From NCBI RefSeq assembly GCF_002217755.1, contig NZ_BCFL01000026.1, positions 186,001 to 250,000 of the forward strand: DNA of 64,000 nt. The letters run 5' to 3'. The stretch comes from Streptomyces hyaluromycini (GTDB taxonomy: Bacteria; Actinomycetota; Actinomycetes; Streptomycetales; Streptomycetaceae). Position numbers and translations under genes: made by a program. Positions 8,647 to 17,888 of this stretch are shown piece after piece. Numbering within the stretch: the first letter of the stretch is position 1; the number at the start of each line of letters is the position of its first letter. The notes below the pieces were generated by a model that was given only the letters and a program-made list of their open reading frames with translations, ran no database searches and had not been told where the DNA came from.

Positions 8647-10143
8647 GTGACCCACCACGCGTACGGCCCCGGTGACCTGTCCGAGTCCCTGGACGAGGCC
8701 GCACACCGCTGTCTGGTCGCGGGATTCGACGGTACGACGGCCGTCCCCGACACCCTGAAACGGCTCGTCGACCGAGGTCTGGGCGGCGTCATCCTCTTCA
8801 CCCGCAATATCCGCGACGCCGGCCAGGTGCGTGAACTCACGGACACACTCAGGGAGTTGCGGCCCGATCTGCTGGTGGCCATCGACAACGAGGGCGGCGG
8901 CATCGGCCACCTGGCCGGCGCCGGAGCCCCCGAGGCGCCCGGTTCCCGGGCCCTGGGCGCCGTCGACGATCCCGCCCTGACGGGCGCTTGCGCCGACGCC
9001 CTCGCCGGGCACCTGGCCACGCTCGGCATCACCGTCTCCTACGCACCGGTCGCCGATCTCCAGCACCGCCCCGAGAACCCGATCGTCCGCACCCGCGCCT
9101 TCGGCGCCGAGCCCGACCTGGTCTCCCGGCATCTGCGCGCCTGGATCGCCGCCACCGAGGCACGCTCGATCGCCTCCTGCGCCAAGCACTTCCCCGGCCA
9201 CGGCGGCACGGTCACCGACAGCCACCACGAGACCGCGGTCGACCCGCGGCCGTACGCCGAACTCGACCTCGCCCCCTTCCGGGCCGCGATCGACGCCGGC
9301 GTGCCGATGGTCATGAGCGCCCATGTGGTCTTCCCGGCCCTCGACCCAGACCGCCCCGCCACCCTCAGCCCGCGCATCCTCGGCGACCTGCTGCGCGGCG
9401 AACTCGGCTTCGACGGCGTGCTGGTGAGCGACGCGCTGGAGATGAAGGCCATCGCCGACCGCTACGGCGAGGCCGCCGCCGCCCGGATCGCGCTCGCCGC
9501 CGGAGCCGATCAGGTCGTCGTCGCCGTACCGCACCTGGAGACCACCCTCGCCTGCCGCGACGCCGTCCTGGACGGGCTGCGCTCCGGAGAACTGGCCCGG
9601 GACCGGGTCGAGGAGGCGGCAGCACGGGTAAGGAGGCTCGCGCGCCGGTACGCCACCCCGCCCGCGCCAAGCGCGGTGGCCCCCTGGGACGAGGGCGCGG
9701 GGCTGACGGCCGCACGGCGGGCCGTCCGGAGCCGGGGCGCGCTGCCCCAGCCCGTGCCCGGCGCGTACGTCGTCGACCTGTTCCCGCCGCCGCATCCCGC
9801 CCTGAACTGGGGCGGGGAGGACCTGCTCACCGAAGTGCGGACCCTGGACCCGGCGGCCGTCGGGACGGCGCTGACAGGCGAGCCCGGCCAGGCCGTCGTG
9901 GCCGAGGTGCTGCGGGAAGCGCAGGGGCGGCCGCTCGTGGTCGCCGTCTGCGACGCCGGACTGCATCCCTGGCAGCGGCGGGTGCGCGAGGCGCTGCTGG
10001 CCGCCCGGCCGGACGCGGTACCGGTCTCGACCGGGCTCCCGGAGGGCGAGGCGCTGTGCGCGTACGGGCGGGGGCGGGTCAACCTCCGCGCGGTGGCGGA
10101 GGTGCTGTCGGGCGTCGGTGCTACGGCCGGATCAGCTCCTTGA
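8647..10143 (+). CDS. Cytosolic GH3 beta-N-acetylglucosaminidase (NagZ type)
   Basis: A 498-residue family 3 glycosidase of the NagZ type that would release terminal beta-GlcNAc from imported oligosaccharides or muropeptides. The NagZ motif AKHFPGHGG (K180-H185) is followed by TDSHH carrying the expected catalytic His, and the nucleophile is D262 in VSDALEM. There is no signal peptide, so it acts in the cytosol. GTG 8647 is chosen over TTG 8611 because GAGGA sits 8 nt upstream and the fold begins right after. A C-terminal alpha/beta extension (about 370-498) goes beyond the minimal NagZ domain. Its end overlaps the convergent GH5-like gene by 23 bp. It belongs to the mannose/aminosugar locus by position and shared upstream motif. 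Confidence 0.85.
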   Translation: MTHHAYGPGDLSESLDEAAHRCLVAGFDGTTAVPDTLKRLVDRGLGGVILFTRNIRDAGQVRELTDTLRELRPDLLVAIDNEGGGIGHLAGAGAPEAPGSRALGAVDDPALTGACADALAGHLATLGITVSYAPVADLQHRPENPIVRTRAFGAEPDLVSRHLRAWIAATEARSIASCAKHFPGHGGTVTDSHHETAVDPRPYAELDLAPFRAAIDAGVPMVMSAHVVFPALDPDRPATLSPRILGDLLRGELGFDGVLVSDALEMKAIADRYGEAAAARIALAAGADQVVVAVPHLETTLACRDAVLDGLRSGELARDRVEEAAARVRRLARRYATPPAPSAVAPWDEGAGLTAARRAVRSRGALPQPVPGAYVVDLFPPPHPALNWGGEDLLTEVRTLDPAAVGTALTGEPGQAVVAEVLREAQGRPLVVAVCDAGLHPWQRRVREALLAARPDAVPVSTGLPEGEALCAYGRGRVNLRAVAEVLSGVGATAGSAP

Positions 10144-11353
10144 TGCCCCGGGCCGCCAGCCAGTGGGCGTCCGCGGCCCGCTCCGCGAGGACGATCGCCG
10201 GCCCGGCGCCTTCCGCACGCAGGCTCGTCCACGCCTCGAAGAAGGCGCCGCCCGGGCCCGAGACCGCGCGGGTGGCCGGGGCGCAGTCCAGGACCAGCGC
10301 GGTCTGGCGGGCCGTCACCGTACGTCGGCCGCGCAGCTGCGCCACGGTCTCCGCGAGCGCGTGGGCGATCGGCTTCGGACGGCCCGCCGAGTCGAACAGG
10401 CCCAGGGTGTATTCGAGATCGGGGAAATCGGCGAGGGCGCGGTCCACGTCGTGGGAGCACCACCAGGTGACGCCCCACAGCTGTGTGCAGTCCGCCGCGT
10501 TCAGCAGGGTCGCGCGGGCGAAGTCCGGGGCGTCGGCGGCCGGGATGTGCGGCTCGGGCGCACCGGTCTCCTGGACCCAGACCGGGCGGGCGGGGTCGAC
10601 GGCGTAGGCCTTGGCGAGTTCGGTGCCGTACTCGGCCAGGTGCCGCACCTGGGGGGAGCGGGGGCCGTAGCGGCGGGCGCAGTCGCCGGAGAACACCCAG
10701 GGGTGCACGGTGGTCAGGTCGCCCTTGCGGGCCGACGCCTCCGGGGCGAACGGGTGGTCGTCGCCGTACCAGGCCGCGTCGTACGCGGAGTGGGTGACCA
10801 GCCCGACGCCGTCGCCCAGTCCCTCCCGTGCCGCCGCCAGCAGCGTGTCCAGGTAGTGGTCCACCTCGGCGACCGTCACCGGGTTGTGCTCGACCAGGTT
10901 GTTGAGCTCGTTGCCGAGCTGGAGGCCGATGAGGTTCGGGCGGCCGGTCAGGGCACGGCCGAGGGTGCGCAGCAGGGTGGCCTGGGCGGCGACGGCGTCG
11001 GGGTCGGTGAAGACGTTGCGGTGGTGCCAACTGCGCGTCCACTCCGGGTAGAAGTCGAAACTCGACAGATGGCCCTGGATGCCGTCCACGAGGACGTCGA
11101 GGCCGAACTCGGCGGCCAGGTCGACCAGTTGGACGAGCTGCGCCACGGCGGCGGAGCGGACCAGGGTGCGGTTGGGCTGGAGCAGCGGCCACAGGTGGAA
11201 GACGCGGATGTGGTCGAGGCCCAGCCCGGCGATCTGCGCCAGGTCCTCGCGGACGTGGTCCGGGTCGACGTCGTGCCATGCGTGGAACCAGCCCCGACGT
11301 GGGGTGTAGTTGACGCCGAAGCGGAGCTCGGGGACGGGCGGGGGCGTGCTGAT
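10121..11353 (-). CDS. GH5-like clan GH-A glycosidase, candidate beta-mannosidase
   Basis: A cytosolic TIM-barrel glycosidase of about 410 residues. Acid/base E149 in LQLGNELNN and nucleophile E262 in VWVQETG have the spacing and context of clan GH-A. The overall pattern (FGVNYTPRRGWFHAW at the N-terminus) recalls GH5 subfamilies such as GH5_18, which contain beta-mannosidases acting on the Man-beta-GlcNAc core; subfamily assignment is from memory. The conserved N-terminus requires translation from around 11353, yet no ATG/GTG/TTG exists in frame between the upstream stop (11123-11125 region boundary read on the minus strand near 11425) and GTG 11146. An ATC codon at 11353 follows GAGGAGG with ideal spacing. 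From GTG 11146 the first barrel strand would be lost. The start is therefore uncertain. Confidence 0.75.
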   Translation of the reverse strand: MSTPPPVPELRFGVNYTPRRGWFHAWHDVDPDHVREDLAQIAGLGLDHIRVFHLWPLLQPNRTLVRSAAVAQLVQLVDLAAEFGLDVLVDGIQGHLSSFDFYPEWTRSWHHRNVFTDPDAVAAQATLLRTLGRALTGRPNLIGLQLGNELNNLVEHNPVTVAEVDHYLDTLLAAAREGLGDGVGLVTHSAYDAAWYGDDHPFAPEASARKGDLTTVHPWVFSGDCARRYGPRSPQVRHLAEYGTELAKAYAVDPARPVWVQETGAPEPHIPAADAPDFARATLLNAADCTQLWGVTWWCSHDVDRALADFPDLEYTLGLFDSAGRPKPIAHALAETVAQLRGRRTVTARQTALVLDCAPATRAVSGPGGAFFEAWTSLRAEGAGPAIVLAERAADAHWLAARGIKELIRP

Positions 11354-11441
11354 GGCGTCCTCCTCGGGGCCTCGGCCACTCCTCGGGCCTCGGCTGCTCG
11401 GATCTTGTGTGCGGCGAATGTATCAACCACCATGGACGACA

Positions 11442-12464
11442 ATGAATAGTGATTTGAACCCGAGGCTCGGATGGGTCGTCGGGATCGACGCCGGCGGCAC
11501 CCGGACCCGGGCCGTCCTCGCGGACGCCGTTGACGGGCGCCCGCTCGGGGAGGGCGTGGCCGGGCCGGGCAACGCGCTGACCGTCCCGGGCCCGGAACTC
11601 GCCGACCACCTGGCCGAGGCGCTCGCGTCGGCCGTGCCGGAGGCGGGACGCGCGCGAATCACCGCGGTGGCCGGCGGCTTCGCCGGGGCCGCCCGCGCTC
11701 CCGAGGAGGAGCCGGGGCGGGTGCGGGCGCGGGCCGCCCTCACCGCCGCGCTGACCCGGCTGGGCATCGGCACCGAGGCGGCCGAGGTCTACAGCGACAT
11801 CGAGGCGGCCTTCGCCGGGGCGCCCGGGCAGCCGGCCGACGGACTCGCCCTGGTGGCCGGGACCGGTGCCGTCGCCGCCCGGATCGAGGGGCGCGTACTG
11901 GTCGCCACCTCCGGCGGGGACGGCTGGCTGCTCGGGGACGACGGCGGCGGTTTCTGGATCGGGCGCGAGGCGGCGCGGGCTGCCCTGCGCGCCGCGGACG
12001 GCAGGGGCGAACCGACGGCGCTGACGGCGGCGGTCGGGCGGGCACTGGGGATTCCGGCGAGCGCACTGCCCCCGGCCGAAGGCGCGCTCTGGAGGCAGGA
12101 GTCGCGCGCGGCCTACCGGGCGAGTCTCCTGCCTGCCGTGCTGGACCGCCCACCGGTACGGCTGGCCGATCTCGCGCCCCTGGTGCCGCGAGCGGCGGCG
12201 GAGAAGGACGCGGTCGCCCTGACCACTCTCCGGGAGGCGGCCGCTCATCTGACCGCAACCGTCGCCGCGTTGCGGCCGCGTCCGGGTGAAGCCCTGGTCG
12301 TCACGGGCGGACTGGTGGCTCCGGACGGCCCGTTGCTCGCCCCGCTCACCGCACGGCTCTCCCACCTCGACCTCACGATCACCCCGGTGACGGACGGCTG
12401 TGCGGGCGCCGTCGCGCTGGCGCGGCTCCTCGCCACCGGCCGCCGACCTGCGGAGGCCCCGTGA
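11442..12464 (+). CDS. BadF/BadG-type sugar kinase (GlcNAc-kinase-like)
   Basis: A 340-residue ASKHA-fold kinase of the BadF/BadG/BcrA/BcrD group, which in sugar loci usually phosphorylates N-acetylglucosamine or related aminosugars. The phosphate-binding motif DAGGTRT begins at D16, an adenosine-side GTGAVAAR follows near residue 140, and GGDGWLLGDDGGGFWIG is the characteristic family block. ATG 11442 is taken as the start; TTG 11454 is an alternative, and the candidate operator GTGATTTGAACC overlaps the first codons. It is divergent from the GH5-like gene and is translationally coupled (GTGA) to the downstream GH3 gene. It would prime the sugar released by the local glycosidases for catabolism. 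Confidence 0.85.
   Translation: MNSDLNPRLGWVVGIDAGGTRTRAVLADAVDGRPLGEGVAGPGNALTVPGPELADHLAEALASAVPEAGRARITAVAGGFAGAARAPEEEPGRVRARAALTAALTRLGIGTEAAEVYSDIEAAFAGAPGQPADGLALVAGTGAVAARIEGRVLVATSGGDGWLLGDDGGGFWIGREAARAALRAADGRGEPTALTAAVGRALGIPASALPPAEGALWRQESRAAYRASLLPAVLDRPPVRLADLAPLVPRAAAEKDAVALTTLREAAAHLTATVAALRPRPGEALVVTGGLVAPDGPLLAPLTARLSHLDLTITPVTDGCAGAVALARLLATGRRPAEAP
11449..11460 (-). promoter_or_regulatory. Candidate operator GGTTCAAATCAC
   Basis: This 12-mer on the minus strand is identical to the plus-strand copy at 17889-17900 upstream of the ABC importer operon. It lies between the GH5-like and kinase genes, at the first codons of the kinase as annotated. ATCAACCAC, also present at the alpha-mannosidase promoter, lies nearby at 11422-11430. 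Confidence 0.5.
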
Positions 12465-14641
12465 CCGTCCCCGCCTACCGCGTCCCCACCGCCCCCCTCG
12501 ACGACCGGGTCGCCGACCTCCTCTCCCGGATGACCCTGCGGGAGAAGGCCGGCCAGCTCAACCAGCGCATGTACGGCTGGCACGCCTACCGCCGCACCCC
12601 CGACGGCCGCTTCGAACTCACCGACGTGCTGCGCGCCGAGACCGACCGCTGCGCCGGACTCGGCGCCCTCTACGGCCTGATGCGCGCCGACGCCTGGTCC
12701 GGCGTCGGCCACGGCACCGGTCCCGGCGCCGACGACAGCGCCGAACTCGCCGACCTGGTCCAGCGCCACGTCCTGGGCAGCAGCCGCCTCGGCATCCCCG
12801 CCCTGTTCGTCGAGGAGGTCCCGCACGGACACATGGCCCTCGACGGCACGGTCCTGCCGGTCAACCTCGCCGTCGGCGCGACCTGGGACCCCTGCCTGTA
12901 CGAGCGGGCCGCCGCCCACGCCGCCGCCGAACTGCGCGCCCGGGGCGGTCATCTTGCCCTCGTCCCGGCCCTCGACATCGCCCGCGACCCGCGCTGGGGC
13001 CGCACCGAGGAGTGCTTCGCGGAGGACCCGTACCTCGCCGCCCGCCTCACCGAAGCCCTCGTCCACGGCATGCAGGGCGACCGGACCGAGTTCTTCGCCG
13101 CCGACAAGGCGCCCGTCGTCCTCAAGCACTTCGCAGGGCAGGGCGCCACCGTCGGCGGCCGCAACTCCGCCGAGTCCGAACTGGGCCTCCGCGAACTCCA
13201 CGAGATCCACCTCCCCGCCGCCCGAGCCGGCGTCCGCGCCGGGGCCGCCGCCGTCATGGCCGCGTACAACGAGGTCGACGGGATGCCCTGCTCGGGCAAC
13301 CGGGCGCTGCTCACCGGGATCCTGCGGGAGCGCTGGGGATTCGACGGGCTGGTGATGGCCGACGGCTTCGCCGTGGACCGGCTGGCCCGGATCACCGGCG
13401 ACACGCTCTCCGCGGGAGCCCTCGCCCTCAACGCCGGTGTGGATCTGAGCCTCTGGGACGAGGGGTTCACGCATCTGGAGGAGGCGGTCCGGCGGGGACT
13501 GGCCGCGGAGTCCGTTCTCGACGCCGCCGTCGCCCGGGTGCTGCGGCTGAAGTTCCGCCTCGGCCTCTTCGAGCAGCCGTACACCCGGCGGGTCCCGCTG
13601 CCGGAGGGCGGCCGGGAGCTGAGCACCGCCCTCGCGCGGTGCTGCGTCACCCTCCTCCACAACAACGCGGGGGTCCTGCCGGCAGGACCCGGAGTCCGCC
13701 GTATCGCCGTCCTCGGCGCCCATGCGTCGACCACCGCCCACCAGCTCGGCGACTACACCGCGCCCCAGCACCCCGGCGCGGGAAGCACGGTCCTGGACGC
13801 CCTGCGCCGACTCGCCCCGCCCGGCGTCGAGATCCACCAGGGGGAGGGCCCGGCCGACCTCGCCGTCCTGGTGCTCGGCGGCAGCAGTGCCCGAACGCCC
13901 GGCACCGGGTTCGACGCCAACGGAGCGGCGCGGACGGCCGGGCCGCAGACGACCTGCGGTGAAGGTGTCGACCTCGCCGGACTGCGGCTTCCGGCCGACC
14001 AGCGGGCCCTGTTCGAGGCGGTCACCGCGGCCGGTACGCCCACCGCCGTCGTCCTGGTCCAGGGCCGCCCGCACGCCGTCCCCGAGCCGGCCGACCGGGC
14101 CGGGGCACTGCTCACGGCCTGGTACCCGGGCCCCTGGGGCGGCGACGCGATCGCCGAGGTGCTGCTCGGCCGCATCGAACCAGCCGGCCGCCTCCCCGTC
14201 TCCGTCCCCCGGTCGGCGGCCCAACTCCCCGTCTACTACAACCACAAGGACACCGAGTACGGCGGCTACGTCGACGAGAGCGCCGAGCCGCTCTACTCCT
14301 TCGGGCACGGCCTGTCGTACACGCGTTTCGCGTTCGGGACACCCCGCCTGTCGGGGTGGACCGTCGAGGTCGACGTCACCAACACCGGGGAACGGCACGG
14401 GCGTACCGTCGTCCAGCTGTACGTCCGCAGGCTGCGCCCCGCCGCCTGGCCGCGCACCCTCGAACTGCGCGCCTTCGAGGGTGTCGAGCTCGCCCCGGGG
14501 GAGAGCCGTACGGTCGTGCTGCGCCCGGCGGTCGACGAAGCCGTCGAGATCAGGGTCGGCGGCTGCGCGCGCGAGGCGCTCACCGCGGCCCCGCTCGTCG
14601 TGGATCAGAGCTTCACGGCCCCGGCCGAGACACCCCTGTAG
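12461..14641 (+). CDS. Cytosolic GH3 beta-glycosidase (BglX-like)
   Basis: A 726-residue family 3 enzyme with the three-domain plan of beta-glucosidases/xylosidases. The (beta/alpha)8 domain covers about 20-330 with KHFAGQG at 222-228 and nucleophile D301 in VMADGFAVD. An alpha/beta sandwich follows (about 380-570), with VVLVQGRPH and SFGHGLSYT blocks, and a fibronectin-III-like domain from about 632. There is no signal peptide, so an imported substrate is implied. Its GTG overlaps the kinase TGA (GTGA), indicating coupled translation. Its last 37 bp overlap the convergent permease gene. Specificity (glucose, xylose or GlcNAc) is not readable from the sequence. Confidence 0.88.
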   Translation: MTVPAYRVPTAPLDDRVADLLSRMTLREKAGQLNQRMYGWHAYRRTPDGRFELTDVLRAETDRCAGLGALYGLMRADAWSGVGHGTGPGADDSAELADLVQRHVLGSSRLGIPALFVEEVPHGHMALDGTVLPVNLAVGATWDPCLYERAAAHAAAELRARGGHLALVPALDIARDPRWGRTEECFAEDPYLAARLTEALVHGMQGDRTEFFAADKAPVVLKHFAGQGATVGGRNSAESELGLRELHEIHLPAARAGVRAGAAAVMAAYNEVDGMPCSGNRALLTGILRERWGFDGLVMADGFAVDRLARITGDTLSAGALALNAGVDLSLWDEGFTHLEEAVRRGLAAESVLDAAVARVLRLKFRLGLFEQPYTRRVPLPEGGRELSTALARCCVTLLHNNAGVLPAGPGVRRIAVLGAHASTTAHQLGDYTAPQHPGAGSTVLDALRRLAPPGVEIHQGEGPADLAVLVLGGSSARTPGTGFDANGAARTAGPQTTCGEGVDLAGLRLPADQRALFEAVTAAGTPTAVVLVQGRPHAVPEPADRAGALLTAWYPGPWGGDAIAEVLLGRIEPAGRLPVSVPRSAAQLPVYYNHKDTEYGGYVDESAEPLYSFGHGLSYTRFAFGTPRLSGWTVEVDVTNTGERHGRTVVQLYVRRLRPAAWPRTLELRAFEGVELAPGESRTVVLRPAVDEAVEIRVGGCAREALTAAPLVVDQSFTAPAETPL

Positions 14642-15483
14642 AACCACCTCTGCGTGATCACGAACAGCACCAGCACCGGGACGACGGAGATCACCGACCC
14701 GGCCATCACCACCCGCTGGTCGTAGCCGAAGGACGAGCTCTGCAGCCGGGACAGGCCCAGCGTCAGTGTCATGTGGTTCTCGGAGCGCAGCACGATCAGC
14801 GGCCACAGGAAGTCGTCCCAGGCGCTGATGAACGTGTTGACGACGACCACCATGATCGCGCCCCAGGCGGAGGGGAGATACAGATGGCGGAATCGCTGCC
14901 ACTCGTTCGCGCCGTCGAGCATCGCCGAGTCCTCGATCTCGCGCGGAACGGCGAGGAACGCGCCGCGCATCAGCAGGACGTTGATGGCGCCCACGAACCC
15001 GGGCAGCCACACGCCCACCAGGTTGTCGACCAGGCCCAGGTCGCGGATGCTCAGGAACAGCGACACCATGATCGACTCGAAGGGGAACATCATCGAGGCG
15101 ACCAGCACCACCCAGACCGCCTTGCGGCCCTTCCAGCCGGGCTTGGAGAGCATGTAACCGGCCGTGGTGGAGAACACCAGCTGACTGGCGACGGAGAGGG
15201 CCACCACGAGCAGGCTGTTCCTGATGTACGTGGCCACCGGCACCTGCTCGAACACCTCCCGGTAGGCGCGCAGCGTCGGGTGGTGCGGGAGCAGGCTCGC
15301 GTTCCCGCCGAAGACGTCCTCGCCCGTGCCCTTCAGGGAGGCCAGGAACTGCCAGAGCAGGGGGCCCACGGTGAGGCCGAGGACGAGGAGCAACAGCAGG
15401 TAGCGGACGACGAGTTCGCGCGGGCGGCCGTACTCCCGCCAGCGGGGCAACAGGCGCCGGGGCCGGTCGACGGCGGTCGTCAT
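14605..15483 (-). CDS. Sugar ABC transporter permease (second subunit, CUT1)
   Basis: A 292-residue inner-membrane permease with six predicted membrane spans. The cytoplasmic EAA-like loop is readable as EIEDSAMLDGANEWQRF, where the ATPase subunit docks. The protein begins with a basic cytosolic segment before the first span, as in MalG-type subunits. ATG 15483 overlaps the stop of the upstream permease gene (ATGA). The 3-prime end runs 37 bp into the convergent GH3 gene. No ATP-binding subunit is encoded nearby, so the shared ATPase MsiK, common in Streptomyces, probably energises it. Confidence 0.9.
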   Translation of the reverse strand: MTTAVDRPRRLLPRWREYGRPRELVVRYLLLLLVLGLTVGPLLWQFLASLKGTGEDVFGGNASLLPHHPTLRAYREVFEQVPVATYIRNSLLVVALSVASQLVFSTTAGYMLSKPGWKGRKAVWVVLVASMMFPFESIMVSLFLSIRDLGLVDNLVGVWLPGFVGAINVLLMRGAFLAVPREIEDSAMLDGANEWQRFRHLYLPSAWGAIMVVVVNTFISAWDDFLWPLIVLRSENHMTLTLGLSRLQSSSFGYDQRVVMAGSVISVVPVLVLFVITQRWFYRGVSAGAVKL

Positions 15484-16487
15484 GCCTCCTCCTCCTTGGT
15501 CAGGCGCTGCGCCAGCAGGGTCAGGCCGAGAGTCAGCGCGAACAGGGCGACGCTGACCGCCGAGCCGTAACCGGCGTTGCCGGTGAGCGGGTCCAGGCCG
15601 ACGTCCCGGATGTAGAACGGCAGGGTGCGGTCGGCACCGCCCGGGCCGCCGGTGGAGCTGCCCAGCATGTAGATCTCGGTGAAGACACGCAGCGAGCCGA
15701 TGCCGGTGAGGGTGCCGACCAGCATCATGGCCTGCCGTACACCCGGCACGGTGATGTGCCAGAAGCGGCGGACCGCCCCGGCGCCGTCCATCGCGGCGGC
15801 CTCGTGCAGCTCCTTCGGTACGTTGCCGAGGGCGGCCAGGTAGAAGACCATGTACCAGCCGAGCCCCTTCCACAGCGTCAGGCCCATCGCACTGAGCAGG
15901 ATCAGCCAGGAGTCGGACAGGAACGGGATCGCCGACCTGATCAGGTGGGCCTTCTGCAGCCAGGTGTTGACCAGCCCGTCGTCGGCGAGCAGCCACTGCC
16001 AGCTCAGCCCCACGACCACGCTGGAGGCGAGCACCGGGGTGTAGAAGGCGGACCGGAAGAAACCGATGCCGGGAAGGTTCTTCTCCACCAGCACCGCCAG
16101 CATCAGCGGGAGCAGGACCATCAGCGGGACGACGATCAGCGCGTACAGGACGCTGTTGCGGGTCGCCAGCCAGAAGTCCGAATCGCCCAGCATCCGGGTG
16201 TAGTTGTCCAGGCCGACGAAGCCCGCGGCGCCGCCGAGCGGCTTGGCGTCGGTGAACGACAGCAGCAGCGTGTTGAAGAAGGGGAACACCCCGAAGACGA
16301 CGGCACAGCCGATCGCGGGCGCCGTCCACAGCCACGGCAGCCACCAACGGCGGTACAACGCCGCTCCGTTGGCGCCCGGCGCGGGTCCGGGCAGCAGACG
16401 GCGGAGCAGGGAGGGGGCCGGACCCGGGGCGGCGGTGGTCCGCTCCGCCCCGGGCACCGGAACCGGACGAGCGGTCTCGGTCGCCAC
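15480..16487 (-). CDS. Sugar ABC transporter permease (first subunit, CUT1)
   Basis: A 335-residue MalF-type membrane permease. A Pro/Ala-rich cytosolic N-terminus of about 55 residues precedes six predicted membrane helices. The EAA-like loop reads KELHEAAAMDGAGAVRRF. GTG 16487 is chosen because AGGCGGG lies just upstream and the stop of the solute-binding protein gene is 2 nt away, which gives a compact binding protein-permease-permease operon. It should pair with the 14605-15483 product to import the oligosaccharide captured by the lipoprotein. Confidence 0.9.
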   Translation of the reverse strand: MATETARPVPVPGAERTTAAPGPAPSLLRRLLPGPAPGANGAALYRRWWLPWLWTAPAIGCAVVFGVFPFFNTLLLSFTDAKPLGGAAGFVGLDNYTRMLGDSDFWLATRNSVLYALIVVPLMVLLPLMLAVLVEKNLPGIGFFRSAFYTPVLASSVVVGLSWQWLLADDGLVNTWLQKAHLIRSAIPFLSDSWLILLSAMGLTLWKGLGWYMVFYLAALGNVPKELHEAAAMDGAGAVRRFWHITVPGVRQAMMLVGTLTGIGSLRVFTEIYMLGSSTGGPGGADRTLPFYIRDVGLDPLTGNAGYGSAVSVALFALTLGLTLLAQRLTKEEEA

Positions 16488-16489
16488 GC

Positions 16490-17860
16490 TCAACCCGCCT
16501 GCTTCAGCAGCTCGTTCGCCTTCGCCTGGGCGTCCTTGACGGCCTGCGCTGCGCTCTTCTTGCCCTGCATGGCCAGCTGCACCTGGGCCACGATCGCGTT
16601 CTGCACGGCGGGAGACAGGTTGGTCTGGTAGGCGGTGGCCGTCTTCAGCTGCTCGGCGACCAGCTTGCGGGCGTCGGAGAACGGGTCGTTCCCGGTGACG
16701 TTCTGGAAGAACGGATCGTCCAGCGAAGCAGTGGTCGTCGGGAAGACGACCACGTTCGGGTCCTTGCACCAGGCCGTCTGGTTCTCGGCGTCGGTCAGGA
16801 ACTCGGCGAACGCCAGCGCGACGGGCGCGTGATCGCTGGTCGCGGCGACGGATATGTACTGCGGAGCGCCGGTGGTGTGGCCGAGCGAGTCGAAGGGCTG
16901 CTGGCCGACGCCCGTCTTCGCGTACACCGACGGGCTGTTCTGCTTCACGAAGCGCACGAAGCTCGGGTTCGTCGAGCCGTACGCCACCTTGCCTTGGCTG
17001 TACAGCGTGGACGGGTCGTTGCTGGAGGACAGCGAGTCCTTCGGCATCGCGCCCTCCTTGTACAGCTTCGCCATCCAGGCGACCCACTGCACAGTCCTCG
17101 GATCATTCGCGAAGACCGCGGACTTTCCGTCGTCGGAGAGTGTCTTGATGTTCATCTGGTCCCAGTCGGCCGGGATCCGCCACACCGGGTTCGCCATCGT
17201 CGCGTAGTACGCGCCCTTGGCCGCCTTGGCGACCTTCTCGTAGTCGGCGAACAGGCCGAAGACGCTGCTCGGCGACTTCGAGGTGTCCACGCCGGCCTTC
17301 TTGAGCAGGTCTGTGTTGTAGGTCAGCACGATGCCGCCGGTGTACCAGGGGAGCACGGTGTGCACGGTCGCCCCCGAGGAGGCCGTCATGGTGCTGGACT
17401 TCCAGAACGCGGGGACGAACGGCTTTGCCACGTCCGGGTCCTTGACGCCCAGGTCCAGCAGGTAGCCCGCCTTCGTGAGGGCCGTCGCCGTCTCGGAGTT
17501 GAGGTTGATGACGTCCGGCAGGGTGCAGGCCTGGGCGTCGGCGACCGTGCGGGTGGTGAACGTGTTGTCGCCGGGGTCGTCGATCCACTTGACCGTGGCA
17601 CCGGGGTGGGCCTTCTCGAAGTCCTTGATCACTCCGTTGAAGAACGACCCGAAGTCCTTCTTCAGGTTCGTGGTCTGGAAGGTGATCCGGCCCTTGACGT
17701 CCCCGGTGAGCTTCCCGGAACCGACGTTCCCCTGATCCACCTTGCAGCCGCCGGCCGTCGCGCCCCCGCCGCCGGAACCGCCCGACAGGCCGCAGCCCGC
17801 GGCGGTCAGGACGAGGACGAGGACGCCCGCCACGGATCCGGTCAGTCTCTTCGCACGCAT
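16490..17860 (-). CDS. Extracellular sugar-binding lipoprotein (ABC importer)
   Basis: A 456-residue family 1 solute-binding protein. The signal peptide ends in the lipobox TAAGC with C23 as the lipid-attachment residue, followed by a Gly/Ser-rich tether. The mature protein shows the two-lobe carbohydrate-binding pattern, with aromatic-rich stretches such as LPWYTGGIVLTYNTDLL and MANPVWRIPADWDQM that may line the sugar site. ATG 17860 is preceded by AGGAGGG. It heads the importer operon, and its promoter region carries both the GGTTCAAATCAC element and a 26-bp interrupted palindrome, so substrate-dependent repression is likely. Confidence 0.92.
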   Translation of the reverse strand: MRAKRLTGSVAGVLVLVLTAAGCGLSGGSGGGGATAGGCKVDQGNVGSGKLTGDVKGRITFQTTNLKKDFGSFFNGVIKDFEKAHPGATVKWIDDPGDNTFTTRTVADAQACTLPDVINLNSETATALTKAGYLLDLGVKDPDVAKPFVPAFWKSSTMTASSGATVHTVLPWYTGGIVLTYNTDLLKKAGVDTSKSPSSVFGLFADYEKVAKAAKGAYYATMANPVWRIPADWDQMNIKTLSDDGKSAVFANDPRTVQWVAWMAKLYKEGAMPKDSLSSSNDPSTLYSQGKVAYGSTNPSFVRFVKQNSPSVYAKTGVGQQPFDSLGHTTGAPQYISVAATSDHAPVALAFAEFLTDAENQTAWCKDPNVVVFPTTTASLDDPFFQNVTGNDPFSDARKLVAEQLKTATAYQTNLSPAVQNAIVAQVQLAMQGKKSAAQAVKDAQAKANELLKQAG

Positions 17861-17888
17861 GGTTGCCCTCCTGCGGCCACTTCCGGAT

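Noticed and set aside
9510..12365. A long minus-strand open frame spanning the NagZ, GH5-like and kinase genes
   Set aside because: It crosses three recognisable genes in another frame and has no family pattern; it is a GC artefact.
13320..13340. GGGAGCGCT resembling the CebR operator
   Set aside because: It lies within the GH3 coding sequence, and only half of the known palindrome is present.
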